64,000 nucleotides of DNA, from positions 989,836 through 1,053,835 of the forward strand of contig NW_002060949.1 of assembly GCF_000150275.1 (NCBI RefSeq). Direction: 5' to 3'. Source of the DNA: Trichoplax adhaerens. Taxonomy: Eukaryota > Placozoa > Uniplacotomia > Trichoplacea > Trichoplacidae. Under the pieces are notes generated by a model. That model saw nothing but the letters and a program-made list of their open reading frames with translations. It made no database searches and had not been told where the DNA came from. Made by a program: the position numbers and the translations under genes. Shown here one piece after another: positions 1 to 11,759 of this stretch (position 1 is its first letter; each line of letters opens with the position of its first letter).

Positions 1-1578
1 CTATATGGGAATATTAACAATTCTTCGGTATTTTATCAGAGTATTATAAAAGCGAAAAAGTAAATTGCATACTGCAATACAATCAGATAAAAGTCAAACC
101 AGCAATTCTATTAAACCAGTAAAGTATGCGCGCACGTACGTATACAACAAACAGTAACTTTTAATATCAGATTAAACTAAGATTACTATCACCTAGTAAC
201 AATAATTAAAGGATTAAAAATACACTAAATACAATTAAGAATATTTGCTCATATTAAGATTTTGTAGCTGCATTTATGATGTATCCAATTTACAACATAA
301 TTGATATAGATAACTTCTGAATGGTATAAAAGTAGATAAATTCCCGAATGGGCTCTATTCGCGACTAATTAGAAACTAGCCCTTTAGTTAGTTAGTGTTG
401 CCTCAAGGATAGATCTGCATGTTTCATGCAGATAGGCAGTATATGTTACCGTAATATTTTCTCGTAAGATTTGTATTTTTAACGATTTAAAAATGTTAAT
501 TATTCCTTTCAAGAGTGCAATATGCATTTCTAGCTATATTTTATGATCGTAAAACAATAATAAGAAAGCTGCATCGACGAAGTAGGCATAAATTTTTCCG
601 GCTTTAATTTGGTAAAGAATAAAGTTTCACGTCTCTTTTGTATAAGTAAAATACGAAAAATGGAATAGGGAAGTTTAGCGGATCTAAAGTTATTTATTAA
701 CAAATTGTAGGGAAAAAATTTACTATAGCTACTTAGTTTCAATTGCTAGAGATTTTTATCAAACAAACTGCGACAATAAATCGTGACATTTAGAAAAGAG
801 TTACTCTATAGGGTTTTGTGAATCGTTCTGTTGTTTTTAATTAAAACTTTGCATGAATAAAATTGATCTTTTGTCTTAATTTTTATTTTTAATTTATATT
901 AATCAAATTTCTAGTCATATAAATAACTGAAAGATTTGTCAGCAATGTGCAAAATATTAAAAATTACCGGCATTGAAGTTGAGCTATGATGAAATATTTT
1001 GTTTTTGTAGGATTAGAAGCAGCTACACCTATGACATTTGTAAGAGCTGCAAACTCCTTTATCTCACTTTTATGCTTAATTATTAACTAGCTACGCCCAT
1101 AAAAAGTTCGGAAAATGAAGGTGTTGATCTTAATATTTATAACATGTATGTGTTCAAGAAATATATATGGGATTGCCGGTATCGTATGGGATAATAATAT
1201 AATTACAGTGATGTAGTAACAAGGAATAAAGGAAAATTCTTTAAGCAAGGTGAACATCAAGCCATACCTCACTTTGTAGCTTACTACAATGCAAAGGCCT
1301 TGTTTCGTCTGCTTTCGCTATTAAACTCCATGATGTCTTTAAATTGTTCGTATATCCCAGTCGGACATTATAAGATATATTAGATTTTGAATCTAGTCAC
1401 CCAAACAATGAATTTAAGAAAAGGATAAATGTTTAAACGTATTATATTTGACTTTTACTATTTATTGAATTCATGAATGAGAAACTTTCAAGGGTATTAT
1501 ATTGTGCATAGAAATAAACTGCATGAAGTAAATATTATTATAGAAATCAGTAGACAACTAAAACTAAAATATAGTTAC
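1..1578. other. Intron or 3' continuation of WLS, no exon found
   Basis: This AT-rich stretch lies downstream of the second WLS exon on the minus strand, so it should be WLS intron 2. I looked for the next conserved block of the family (a beta-strand-rich luminal segment) on the minus strand and did not find it, so the rest of the gene is probably beyond the left edge. Short ORFs here have no recognisable similarity. Confidence 0.4.
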
Positions 1579-3590
1579 CATTTGGGCGCAATTTATCGTA
1601 TTCAACATCTACGTTCATCAATACTAATAGATATTGATTCCATCTTGATATTTGAGGATGTCCATTAGGAATACGAACGGTAAAGACGATCTCATCGGCA
1701 GGAATATTACTTGGAATATTACGGATATCAATTTCTTGGCATTGATCCGGATCGTACCATTGCTTTAATCTTCCTTTATCGTGGGCTTTACACGTCGTTG
1801 CAGTAAATTTATAGGCTTTCGTTGGTGATGGAGCTAGAATTCGCACAGGCAAAAGAATATCAATGAATAAAATGTTACATCTATTACTGCCCCTTACTAA
1901 GGTAAAGTATCTAATAAGAGCTACTTGATGGGGTAATTAGATGCAGTAGTTTTCACGATAGCCTAGAATATTGCTGGGCTATTTAAGCTAAGCTTTGTTT
2001 TTAAAGCATTATGAAGAAAAAAAGTAATAGGGAGAAAATTATGCGTATCTCTAAAATTGACGAATTATATTAAATTTATATTAATAAAGATGGATGGTAC
2101 ACTCTGTAGCAAATTCAAGGTTTTAATAACAAGTTGTAAATACCTTCGTGAAATCCTAATCTATTACTGAGTCAAGTTGTATGCTTTTATTAATCTCCCA
2201 TTATTATTGGTTCTTCATTGTGTCAGAGAGAGCACGAAGTATCATAAAAGTTAATACTCTTAGAAATACAATATAAAAATTGCCATTCACCAGTGTGGTA
2301 CGTAAATAGGCAACATATCCAAAGTATAGCAGGAGAAACACCATACCATAAAACTTAAAAAATTCTATAGTACCCGGAATACACGGTTACTCATTAAAGA
2401 CGAAAGAAGTAGGCTATAAACAAATCTTCTAAATTTAGTCTCAAAAGCACTTGTTATAATTTCTACTAACTGCTATCGTAATTAAGGGATTTGAAATATC
2501 TTGATGTGAATATCTATTCTAATAACTATTTATTCGTGTTTAGGCGGGAACGACAAATGAAATAAAAACCTTTTGACCAATGATTTGATGCTAACCTATA
2601 ATTTGTAGAATTTGTTAGTTTGTGTCCTTCTCGCCGTTCTTATATTTATATTTATACTTTATTGAATAAGGTGATAAGTGTGATACTGGTAGTTCATTCG
2701 GCTATTGTTAGATATGATGATATGGTAACTTTAAATTTTTAATTATTGATTCGAAATCGAAAAGGAATAAGTTCGTCTATTGTGATAAAATCAAGTATCG
2801 AGGTTATAAAGTAGTAACCTAAATTAAGTTAGCATTGTGACGAAGCTAGCATTAAGCCGATTAAAAAAGAATGTAGTATGGATCATACGTCTAGAGATTT
2901 TATATTTATAACAAAGGTGCAAGCTAATTCGTTGAACGTCTTACCGATTTTATGTATAGCGTCTATCAAAGGAAAAAGTCTTGACTAAGTGAACTTAATT
3001 ACAAATAAAGAGAATTACTCCTATCTAATTCAATATACTAGGATACAGATATACGAAATATAGCTTAGGCAATGATTCGCTTTTGAAGTCAATTGAGAAT
3101 GCTAACTTACGGTACTGTATTGCTACTCTTACACTTTAATGAAAAGTAATACATTTCTTTGCCTTTATTAATTAATAGGGTTAAATCGAATCGGTTTATG
3201 CATTTGCAGCTCCGAATATCTTAATGCTAGTAAATTTGATACTATATGAATTATTATGTTTTCAAATGCGGTAGATCATGAATGAGAGAGCTTATAGATT
3301 CGATTTATTCTGCTTGTTCCTTCGTCGGTATAGAATTGAACAGTCAAACATAATGTAAGTGTAAAGTCTAAGTTACAATATACAGTATTATGCAACAAAA
3401 GGAGTTGAAAGTTAATAAATCTGGTATGCTATTCGCCTATACCTGAATGCCAAGAATCTTACTTAAAATTAAAACAATTTTATTTACCTTTTAACCCAAT
3501 GAAAATGAATGAGATTTGTGCCGCTAACATAAGCAATGAAAAAGCAATTAAGTGCTTGCTACTCAACGTTTCCAATATAATACTAGACAT
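1579..3590 (-). CDS. WLS: Wntless (GPR177) Wnt-secretion receptor, 5' part only
   Basis: Wntless carries lipid-modified Wnt proteins from the ER/Golgi to the cell surface. Two exons are visible on the minus strand: exon 1 at 3488-3590 (ATG at 3590, ends phase 1) and exon 2 at 1579-1833 (ends phase 1), 119 codons in all. Exon 1 encodes a short N-terminus and one hydrophobic membrane segment (about residues 12-33). Exon 2 starts the luminal domain: APSPTKAY matches the family's APGPTTAV, followed by QWYDPDQC, IPADEIVFTVRIP and ISRWNQYLLVL, which match WFVPWGPNHC, IEANDIVFSVHIP and MSPWFQFMLFI of human WLS. The acceptor before exon 2 has a good pyrimidine tract and both donors are GT. The family has about 540 residues, so more than three quarters lies off the left edge. 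Intron 1 (1834-3487) holds nothing I recognise. Confidence 0.87.
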
Positions 3591-6394
3591 CTTTTTCCTT
3601 CAGATTAGCTATCGTTAATGTTTCGTGAAAGCATTGATAAGTAAAGTGGTTAAAATAAGTTAGAAACCTACTTCAGCGATAGACAACAATAAAATATTAT
3701 CTTTTACTGTCTGCAATAAATTTTTTTAAGATAGTATAATAGTAAATCCAGACAATAGGATCATGACTGCCATTGTCATTTTATCCGTATTTCTGGAGTA
3801 TAAATGATGTATATTACCGCGGTGTGATAATATAAATTTTTCGTAATAGGCGAAGTTTTCCTTGCCTAAATATTAAAGCTGTGTAAATATATCAGTATGA
3901 TCCGGTCGATTGATATTGACTTTCTATCAAAGCTTGATGGTCAATGTTCGTTAATGTTAGTCCATAGTTAAAAGCAGCATAATGATATGTCATCGATTTG
4001 CTTCTATATTCTTATTCAACTGATTATCTACATAACAATACATTAGTAGGATGTAAAGAACAGAGTCTCTTCGATTTCAGTAGGTATTTCATGAGCGATT
4101 ATAATCTACTTTATCACATCAGATTATTAGTACTAATCTTTTTCTATGCAATTCAATTAATTGTTCTCTCTGAATCATATACTGCAAATTAAAATATTAT
4201 ATCTACGCATTCATTAAGATAATTAAAATCAGAGACCCATGTTATAATTAGTCAATTCTCGTCTGAATGGTAGATGAAGTTTAAAAATGAATGTTAGCAT
4301 TAAAATAATAACAGAGATTAATAATTCTTTATCCATTATCTTGAAGGCCTACATCAGTTACCGTGTGAGAATAGTAGTTACACCCAAAATTTATCCGTTA
4401 CAGATCAATCTCATATTGTCATAAAAATGGATTATTATTTAAAAACTGTAGTATTAATAATCCTAGAATGTATATTTGCTGTATATTTAATTACATAGCT
4501 ACTCAATTTTGAGCGAAGGAACAATATTGATTAGGTCTAAATAGGAGCACGGTATTATTGTTTCACACGAGTATTTGCTTTATTACTGTACTACCGAATA
4601 TATTCAATTTCCATCATACTATCAGGTATATTTTTCCATTCAACGTGTTTAGGTTAAGAGTCTAAACATCTCGAGATTAAATATAATAATAGCATTAAAT
4701 TGATCCAATCTTATAAAAATCCACTTTATTCAGGGCTATTTAACACAATTTCTATAGCTATCAAGGAAGTGACGTAAATGTATACGGAAATACCCTGTAA
4801 ACTACCTTTTGCAATGGTTGTATGCAGTTTCTTGACTATTGTTACAAGTAAGGAAAAACATTATTTTTATATTTTAATGCATTTCCCTACCCTGTTTCGT
4901 TCAGACTAATAAATGCATACGGTTAAAGAATAAAAATCGACATTCGCGTTATTTTGCTACAGTTATAATATAGTAATTATCCTTCTTATATGCCATTAAC
5001 TAATTCTGTTTAAATTAGATAGAGCATATGAGTAGGGGGCTATAGCTGTTCATCCAATATTGGAATACCTTTACAAGTGATTTTACACGTGCCATGTAAA
5101 GTCCGGAACAAATAATCACTAGCCTCCAGACTCTCTTTATTAGAAGTTATTGCTTATTGCACTTTATACCGAGCTATCGCTAATGAGCTAGCTTTACCTA
5201 GTGTCATCTTGTGTGTAGCCGTGATAAACTGATAGCCGCAAAGCCTTTCGTTAGAAGTTACAAGAATTGAAATTTAATTGTAATACGAGTAATATTGACT
5301 GTAAGTGCTAAACGATTGAAAGGTAACGTATATTGCGTCAATAGCATGGTCTGAGAGCTAGTATATTGATAATATCTGTATTCATTTTTGTTTAAGAATT
5401 ATCGCAGACAGTAAATTTTACATATCTAGAACTTACTGTATTTCGATTGTAACATTTTGTTATAAGTACGTGTATTTAATTGAGTATAATACTTTACTTT
5501 TAACCCATAGGCAATACCTATGCGCTAGAATAATCTTAAGTGAAAGAGTATATTATTGCTCGGATAGCTAGCCTGGCCTTCCCAAATTTATCATAATGCA
5601 CATTAAGCTCACGTAATGACCGAGTAATAGTCTTTTACTATTACTAGTCCATGGAATACGAATGTTAGCATAGTATGCAATCCGTGTCTACACACTGGGG
5701 TTATAAAAAACTTAGTCCAGGTCTCAACATTAATGAAAAGTCCAGTCGTAGAATTCCAGGGAAATCAGTGTTAATCGTAACGTCAATTACCAAATAAATG
5801 CAGAAATTATAAGAAAATATCTAAAATTTGGTCAGTTTTCAGATTTACTGTCAATTAAGTAGCTTACAGCAGTAGCATAAGACTAATTTATGATTGATGC
5901 CCTAATTTCATAAGCGTAACATCATTTGCTGGAATAACGAAATAGTCATAGCTGGAGCTAATCAATCCCAGATATGCATATGTCATATACCCTTCGATAT
6001 CACTAACGATAGACAACGATAATTTTTTGAGAGCAGTAATAAACCACAGGCCGCCAATCTGTATTCATACTTTATTTTATGTATGCTCTTATAATACTAT
6101 TAGAATAACTGTATATGTAATTTCCCTTTGAGTTAGAGCAACATTTAAATCATTATATACAAAAGTACGAACTGCTCATTGCGATATTTGATAGCAAACC
6201 GTTAAACAATAAACAATACATTCACAATAATGTAAATTTCACATCCAGCGAAAAAGTTGTCACGGTACGTTGCACCAGTTTACTTCCTTACATGGATAAA
6301 TTATTTAACATATTACTGCATTGACTTTGACTATAGCGCGCATTCTTGGAAATGCCGGTACAACGCCTGATGCGGAAAGTACATCAGGAACGTT
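3591..6394. other. Intergenic, WLS to NDUFA7
   Basis: About 2.8 kb between the WLS start codon and the NDUFA7 stop codon, both genes on the minus strand. The WLS promoter must lie at the left end. I see no exon pairs, RNA gene or repeat cluster. The longest ORFs are short and without family resemblance. Confidence 0.5.
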
Positions 6395-7478
6395 TCAATA
6401 GGGATTCTCTGACCAATTTACAGGCTGACCAGGGACAACAGTTTTAACCGATTCAGTCCTACAAGACAGCAAAAATATTAGTTAACAGTAGTTCAGAAAT
6501 GCGGTACATTACTTAGAGAAAGTGAAGACGAACTCCAGCGGACTAAATTAGTAGTGATATGTACCATTTCTAAGACTTACTCAGCACGTTTAATTTCCGA
6601 TGAAGCAGGAAGCAAAGCTTGTTTACTAATTTCTACAGGAGGTCTAGCTTCCCTTCGTAAATCTCTGGTGTAATAGTAGTTTTTATTCAGCCTATGAGCT
6701 GGGCCAGAGGGAAGTTTGGGTGGTGGCCCAGATCTAATCCATTTTGATAGTTTTAAAAATCGAAATTTAAGATTTAAATATAATATAGAAGGTAAAGCTG
6801 AAAGTAAAAACTACAGTTTTCACTGCAACGTACGAGATCGTCTTTTTTAACTACAGTATACGCGTATTCACTACAGTACATTCAATTGATTAACCTTTTA
6901 ACAATGAAATCCTGATAACGGAGATTTGGCTTGATTTCTCTCTAAAATAGAAAGTTAATACATCAAATGACAAGATTGCCAGTTTTATACAATAATCTTA
7001 TGCTCATATAACATTTTTACTCAGTAAATAGTGCACGAGTATAATTTATAATGGAACATCTGTAGTCTACGAAGTGAGACAATTTCTTCCATGATACACT
7101 AACTATCCCATGCAGTCTCCTAACGCCTCGAACATGTACGTAGTGCTTAGTAAAAGCATTGATTATACTGCAATTAATGAATGAACTGTACAAAGGGTAA
7201 TATTGCTAGAGTATGGCAATTTTTATCTTATATTGGCTACAATCATACTAGCTATTAAAATTGTCCAGTTCTGACATGACGGTCAATCCATGAACAATTT
7301 TGTTAGGTGTATTTCTGTTACTCAATGTTTTCTATATTGTACGTTTCACTGCAGACGGCCATTAGCCATCATCATTTCTTAATTTTTAATTCCTATAGTT
7401 GATAGTTACCCCAGCTAAGAAATTTCGAAGAACTTCGATTACTCGTGTTGCATTTCTAGGTGGTTGCGCTGCCGCCAT
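6395..7478 (-). CDS. NDUFA7: NADH dehydrogenase 1 alpha subcomplex subunit 7 (complex I B14.5a)
   Basis: An accessory subunit of mitochondrial respiratory complex I. There are four minus-strand exons: 7410-7478, 6895-6941, 6581-6733 and 6395-6458, with consistent phases (0, 2, 2) and total 110 residues against 113 in human. The start codon lies in CAAAATGGCGGC. The N-terminus (ATRVIEVLRNFLAG) matches ATRLIQRLRNWASG. The core PPPKLPSGPAHRLNKNYYYT, followed by RDLRRE, is nearly identical to the family signature [26 protein letters not shown]. Exon 2 (REIKPNLRYQDFIVK) matches the LQLRYQEISKR segment. The C-terminal 20 residues (exon 4) are divergent, as is usual in this family. The gene is head-to-head with TMEM59 across 1.3 kb that carries the TACAG palindrome cluster. 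None of its exons is long enough to appear as an obvious ORF. Confidence 0.94.
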
Positions 7479-8195
7479 TTTGATTACAAGAACCAGACAG
7501 TCGCTTCTTCTGCGGCTACAGTAATAAGCGATTAAAGTTTCTTCGTTCCGAACTGGTTGCTAACTGAAAGGGTTAATACGCGTATGAACTAACACAACAC
7601 TGATAATTGTATGGTGAAAGCGTGATCGCGTCGGTACCGTACTCTACCGTATTTCGGTCAGTACAATACAGTAGACCGATGCAGTGATGACCGATCATGA
7701 CGTATTATACAATACACTACCGTACCATGTGATATCGTATGGTCATGGACTGCTGTACCTTTTTTCACGATCAGGACTCTATGGCTGTAACTCAGTGTAC
7801 TGTACCCATGGTCTACTAGAAGAAGACCTGAGCTGGACCGATCACTCACCCAGACAGACAGACATTGGTAAGAATATCGAAAAATGATTATTTACGTACA
7901 GTAGTATGGAGCTTTCCGTGTCCATTTCCTACCATTACTGGTACTAATTGAGGTAACATCTACAATATTACATGAACAGTATACTGCATATAACTATTTC
8001 CAAGCAGAACTTAGTCACAGATAATAAGATTCAATTTAGTATTATTACCTAATTTAGAAAAAATCAGTCAATTGAAAATCGATGGTCTCCATACTAAAGT
8101 ATTATCATAACAAGGCAGAATATTTTGACGAGATGAGACCAAAGGTGTCCGTCCATCCAAGAGTGATCATTCTAGGTAGTAGTGTTGGCATTCAA

Positions 8196-8297
8196 CGGTT
8201 GAACGTTCAGTAACCTGAATGTGTGAATGTTTGCTCGATTTTGGAACGAATATAACAGTCAATGGATGTTTACGAATGTTAAGTGAACGTTCAACCG
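8196..8297. repeat. Inverted repeat, 14-bp arms
   Basis: The arm CGGTTGAACGTTCA at 8196-8209 recurs as its exact reverse complement TGAACGTTCAACCG at 8284-8297, separated by 74 bases. Each arm contains the palindrome GAACGTTC. It could be a small MITE-like remnant or a protein binding arrangement; no target-site duplication is evident. Confidence 0.6.
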
Positions 8298-8421
8298 ATT
8301 TTAGAATTGTATGAGAACAAATCGGGCCAGCGACAGTGTTGATCGAAAAATACGCCATCGTTCTAAATCGGATCCGGGCTGTTACTTTTGTCAAAATCCA
8401 TTTTACGGATGTGTCCACACA

Positions 8422-8742
8422 ATACTGTATTTTACCTACAGTAGTACAGTACTGTACAGTACTTTACTGTACAGTACATAGTGTACTGTACTGTACAAGC
8501 AGTCACTGTACAGTACTGTACAGTAGAGACCCTTAAAACAGTATCACTGTCGGCAAAGAGAAGAGGACATTGAGCTACTACCGTACAGTACTACTGTACA
8601 GTGTACTGTACACTGTACAGTACTGTACAGTAGCTTACAGTAGCAGGAAGGCGTACTGTACTGTAGTGTACTACGTACTGTAGATGTTTGGTGACAAGAA
8701 CCAAACCATCGACAGGTGTACACTGTACTGTACATTACTGCA
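8422..8742. repeat. TACAG/CTGTA palindrome cluster A
   Basis: The stretch is built mainly from the pentamer CAGTA and its complement TACTG in frequently switching orientation, giving many copies of GTACTGTAC, ACTGTACAGT and CAGTACTG. It is interrupted at about 8523-8585 and 8642-8655 by ordinary sequence. It ends 60 bases before the TMEM59 start codon. Confidence 0.85.
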
Positions 8743-8801
8743 AATACAACAAATCCAGTTTCAGCTTTTCAGTTAGTTCGCTCGACAACAACATTGAGTC
8801 A

Positions 8802-11759
8802 ATGGCGCATCGTGTAGCAGTGTATTTGCTACTGCTGATATCTGTTTTGAAATCAGTATCGAGCATTAGCGTTCTCGAAGGAGTAGAAAAATGCCACAAA
8901 TCGTGTGCAAAGTCCTATCCGCCACATACTTATCCTAGCGTAAGTCACTTTACAACTGTATTCATGAACAACGCGTAGTTTATTCAAATTTTGCATTTAG
9001 TAACTTTTGTTGTTGTTCGATGATGACGGCTAAAATTTATTTGCATTTCATTCACAAGTTATGTAGTTGTACCATGTTGTACGCGCTATGCTGTTCTGTT
9101 AGTGCTCATTGACGGCTATCCGATAATTTCTCTAAGATATATTCCGGTAGATTTTATAGTATTTAAAAAAAAGTACCGTCTAGTAGAAACTAATCAAGTT
9201 TTTGCTGCTTGTTTGGGAGTTTTTACTGATGGACGAGTACTGTATCTGTACACTTTGGCTATCTTTTCTACATACTGTACGTGTCTATGTTATAGTGTAT
9301 ACTGTATACAGTAGTGTAGTCTACTGATATTCAATCTACGATGCAGTACTACATTAATGACTGCTTATTAGTGAGCAACTGTGGATGGGTGTACTGTATA
9401 CTGTAGTGCAAATTATTTCTCCAGTATATAAAATATACTCTTTAGTACTCTTTAGCACAAACAATGGATGATTACTAATGTGAAATAAACAGTGCAGTAT
9501 GTGTCAAATTATTTTGTCACTTTGAAAAGAATCAACCAGTGATCTTAATAAGCAAATACTGATTAATAGTCGTTACATTCCATAGCCTTTTTCAAAATCT
9601 CTCCATCAACCATTCTAATATATCATTCTATGATAGCTTTACTGTATTTTTAAAGAAAAATATTGCCCGAAAGTGACAAAATGTTATAATACGTACAGTA
9701 CTGTAGATAAATTTAAAACGGCTGCTTTGATAGAAGTACTGTACAGTACTTACCATGATCGTGACGCCTTTTCAACTCCTACTGTAATAAAGGAGCAGAA
9801 GAAGCCTCAATTCCAAAACTTCTTTTTTTTATTTGATTCTTTTTACTATATAAATCGATGAAGTAGTTAATAAAGAGATTCGTACTCCTTTTAATAAGTT
9901 AATGCATGAAGTGTTCATCTCTTACACCAGCATATGCCACATTCTATAGTAAAACATGTCCACAATAGCCATGGTGTAGAGAGAACATTATTATTAGTAT
10001 AGCGTTAACCCTACAATGGACTACTAAATTACATTTAGTAGTTCATGACAGTACAGTAGTCTTGGTAAATCCACAATAGCCATGGTGTAGAGAGAACATT
10101 ATTATTAGTATAACGTTAACCCTACAATGGACTACTAAATTACATTTAGTAGTTCATGACAGTACAGTAGTTTTGGTAAATCCACAATAGCCATGGTGTA
10201 GAGAGAACATTATTATTAGTATAGCGTTAACCCTACAATGGACTACTAAATTACATTTAGTAGTTCATGATAGTACATTAGTCTTGGTAAATACACTGTA
10301 TTACTGTAAAAATTTGTAACGTCTTATATTGTAGTCGGCTGACAAGATGGACAATGTATCTAAAATACAGCTTTACTGTATGAAAATATACCGCTATTGA
10401 CTCGTCTGTTCTTCATCGGATTTGGTCGTATTCGGTAGTACAGTAATAGCATTAGCTTGCTGTGATAGGGTATTTTTAAAATATACTGTACGTTTCGACG
10501 TATAGTACAGTAAGATTCTGAAAGATAATAGTCATATCATGCATATATATCTAAGTACAATATGTAATGTTTTAGCTCTTATATCATGTTACTCTTACTT
10601 TGGAATGTAGACCGATTCACTCATAGCCTGTCAAAGAGGATGCAGATTTGCAGCAATTACAGATGTGATGAGATTTAATTCTACAGACGAGAAAAGTGAA
10701 GCTTGTGCATCAGGTGAATATTGGATTATTGTTTCATGAGATCACGAATTCTACGTGATCCTTCTGAACCTTTGCGTCTATGATCAGTGTAATAATTATT
10801 AACTCATATAACTAATCTATCTTTTCTCAACTAGTTTGTTCTGAGGCTTATAGGAACAACTTGGACATAGCATGTCGAAATGGTTGCGATATTATTCGTT
10901 ATTATTTACCGACTATAAATGATATCGATCGCATGCCACAGTATAGTTATCCATTTATCTACATCCAAAACGTTTACGTGAATGTTGTTAACCAAGCAGT
11001 TCACTATTTTAGAATTCAATGGGGCTTTTTGATAACTTCTCCGAATCACGACCTGATTGCTGTACAGGTTTGTATGGCTATACTATAAATATAATTGATT
11101 TATGCGTTTAGATTTGATAATATACAATTTAATGCCAGCATTTAATTTCTTTGTGTGCATTACTACTCAGTCTGGACCGGAAGTAATGATTGCTATTGAA
11201 GAAATCGAAGGTCAATTAAAATTAATTTTAACGCCTTAAAGTGTACCATTGAGATCCTTCAGACTTTGCTAGATGACTAATAAAAATTCTAAAATTGATC
11301 TGTTATTATGTACTGTAGATGGCAGCAATGAGAAGCAAATTAGTGAACGTCAAAGACCGGTGGAACGTACTAGTAAATTTACTGGATGGTTGGAGTGTAT
11401 CTCTTACCATACTGGGTTACCGGTTTGGCTAGTATGTGCGACACTTCTTACATCTGTGTTTGCTTTAATCGGATTGTGCTGTATTTGGGTTTACGATTCT
11501 GACGATGAATCTGATAATGTAAGTTCAAATTCGCTCATGTCATTTACCGTATCTATTGCAATTAAATTTCGATATTACTTGATATCTCTCTGAATTTACG
11601 TATGTGAAGAAAAAGCAAGAAGCCAAATGTAGAACACTTACTAAACAACCGATAATGTGGTCGCCTAACAAGAGTATTCCTGCCGATATCATTGAATGTA
11701 AACAGCCACTATTAATTGATTCTTCAGTCGTTAAGGTTCCTTTGCATTCTAATCTATAA
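8802..11759 (+). CDS. TMEM59: TMEM59 family transmembrane glycoprotein
   Basis: In vertebrates TMEM59 is a single-pass Golgi/endosomal membrane protein that influences glycosylation, trafficking and selective autophagy. Six exons: 8802-8939, 10611-10713, 10835-11067, 11171-11210, 11319-11518, 11610-11759; phases agree and give 287 residues (human 323). Exon 1 has a signal peptide and the motif CHKSCAKSYPPHTYP (human CHRSCQLTYPLHTYP). Exons 2-3 add ACQRGCRF and ACRNGC, the family's repeated CxxxC pattern. Exon 5 carries the membrane span (about VWLVCATLLTSVFALIGL). The last residues KVPLHSNL resemble the human KVNLAHSEI end. Exon 4 is only 40 bases and its donor (AAG|GTCAAT) is weak; I chose the acceptor at 11318 because it restores the frame. 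Intron 1 is 1.67 kb and holds TACAG motifs and a 111-bp tandem repeat. The 3' end faces ATPAF1. Confidence 0.94.
9959..10293. repeat. Tandem repeat, 3 copies of 111 bp
   Basis: Three nearly identical 111-base units begin at about 9961, 10072 and 10183, each starting CACAATAGCCATGG and ending CTTGGTAAAT. Differences are a few single bases. Each unit contains a perfect hairpin, ACTACTAAAT-TAC-ATTTAGTAGT (10020-10042 in copy 1), and a short CAGTACAGTAG motif. It lies in TMEM59 intron 1. Confidence 0.93.

Larger units (their letters stand above)
7479..8801. promoter_or_regulatory. Divergent intergenic region NDUFA7/TMEM59
   Basis: This 1.3 kb must contain both promoters because the genes are transcribed away from each other. 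It holds a dense TACAG/CTGTA palindrome cluster (8422-8742), a sparser GTAC-rich stretch around 7640-7810, and an inverted repeat at 8196-8297. No TATA box is evident next to either start codon. ORFs here, rich in Tyr, Cys, Thr and Val, are translation of the repeat. Confidence 0.6.

Noticed and set aside
7658-7887. Overlapping ORFs on both strands near the NDUFA7 start
   Set aside because: They lie in a GTAC-rich promoter stretch, show no splice signals, and mirror each other on both strands, as expected for partly palindromic DNA.
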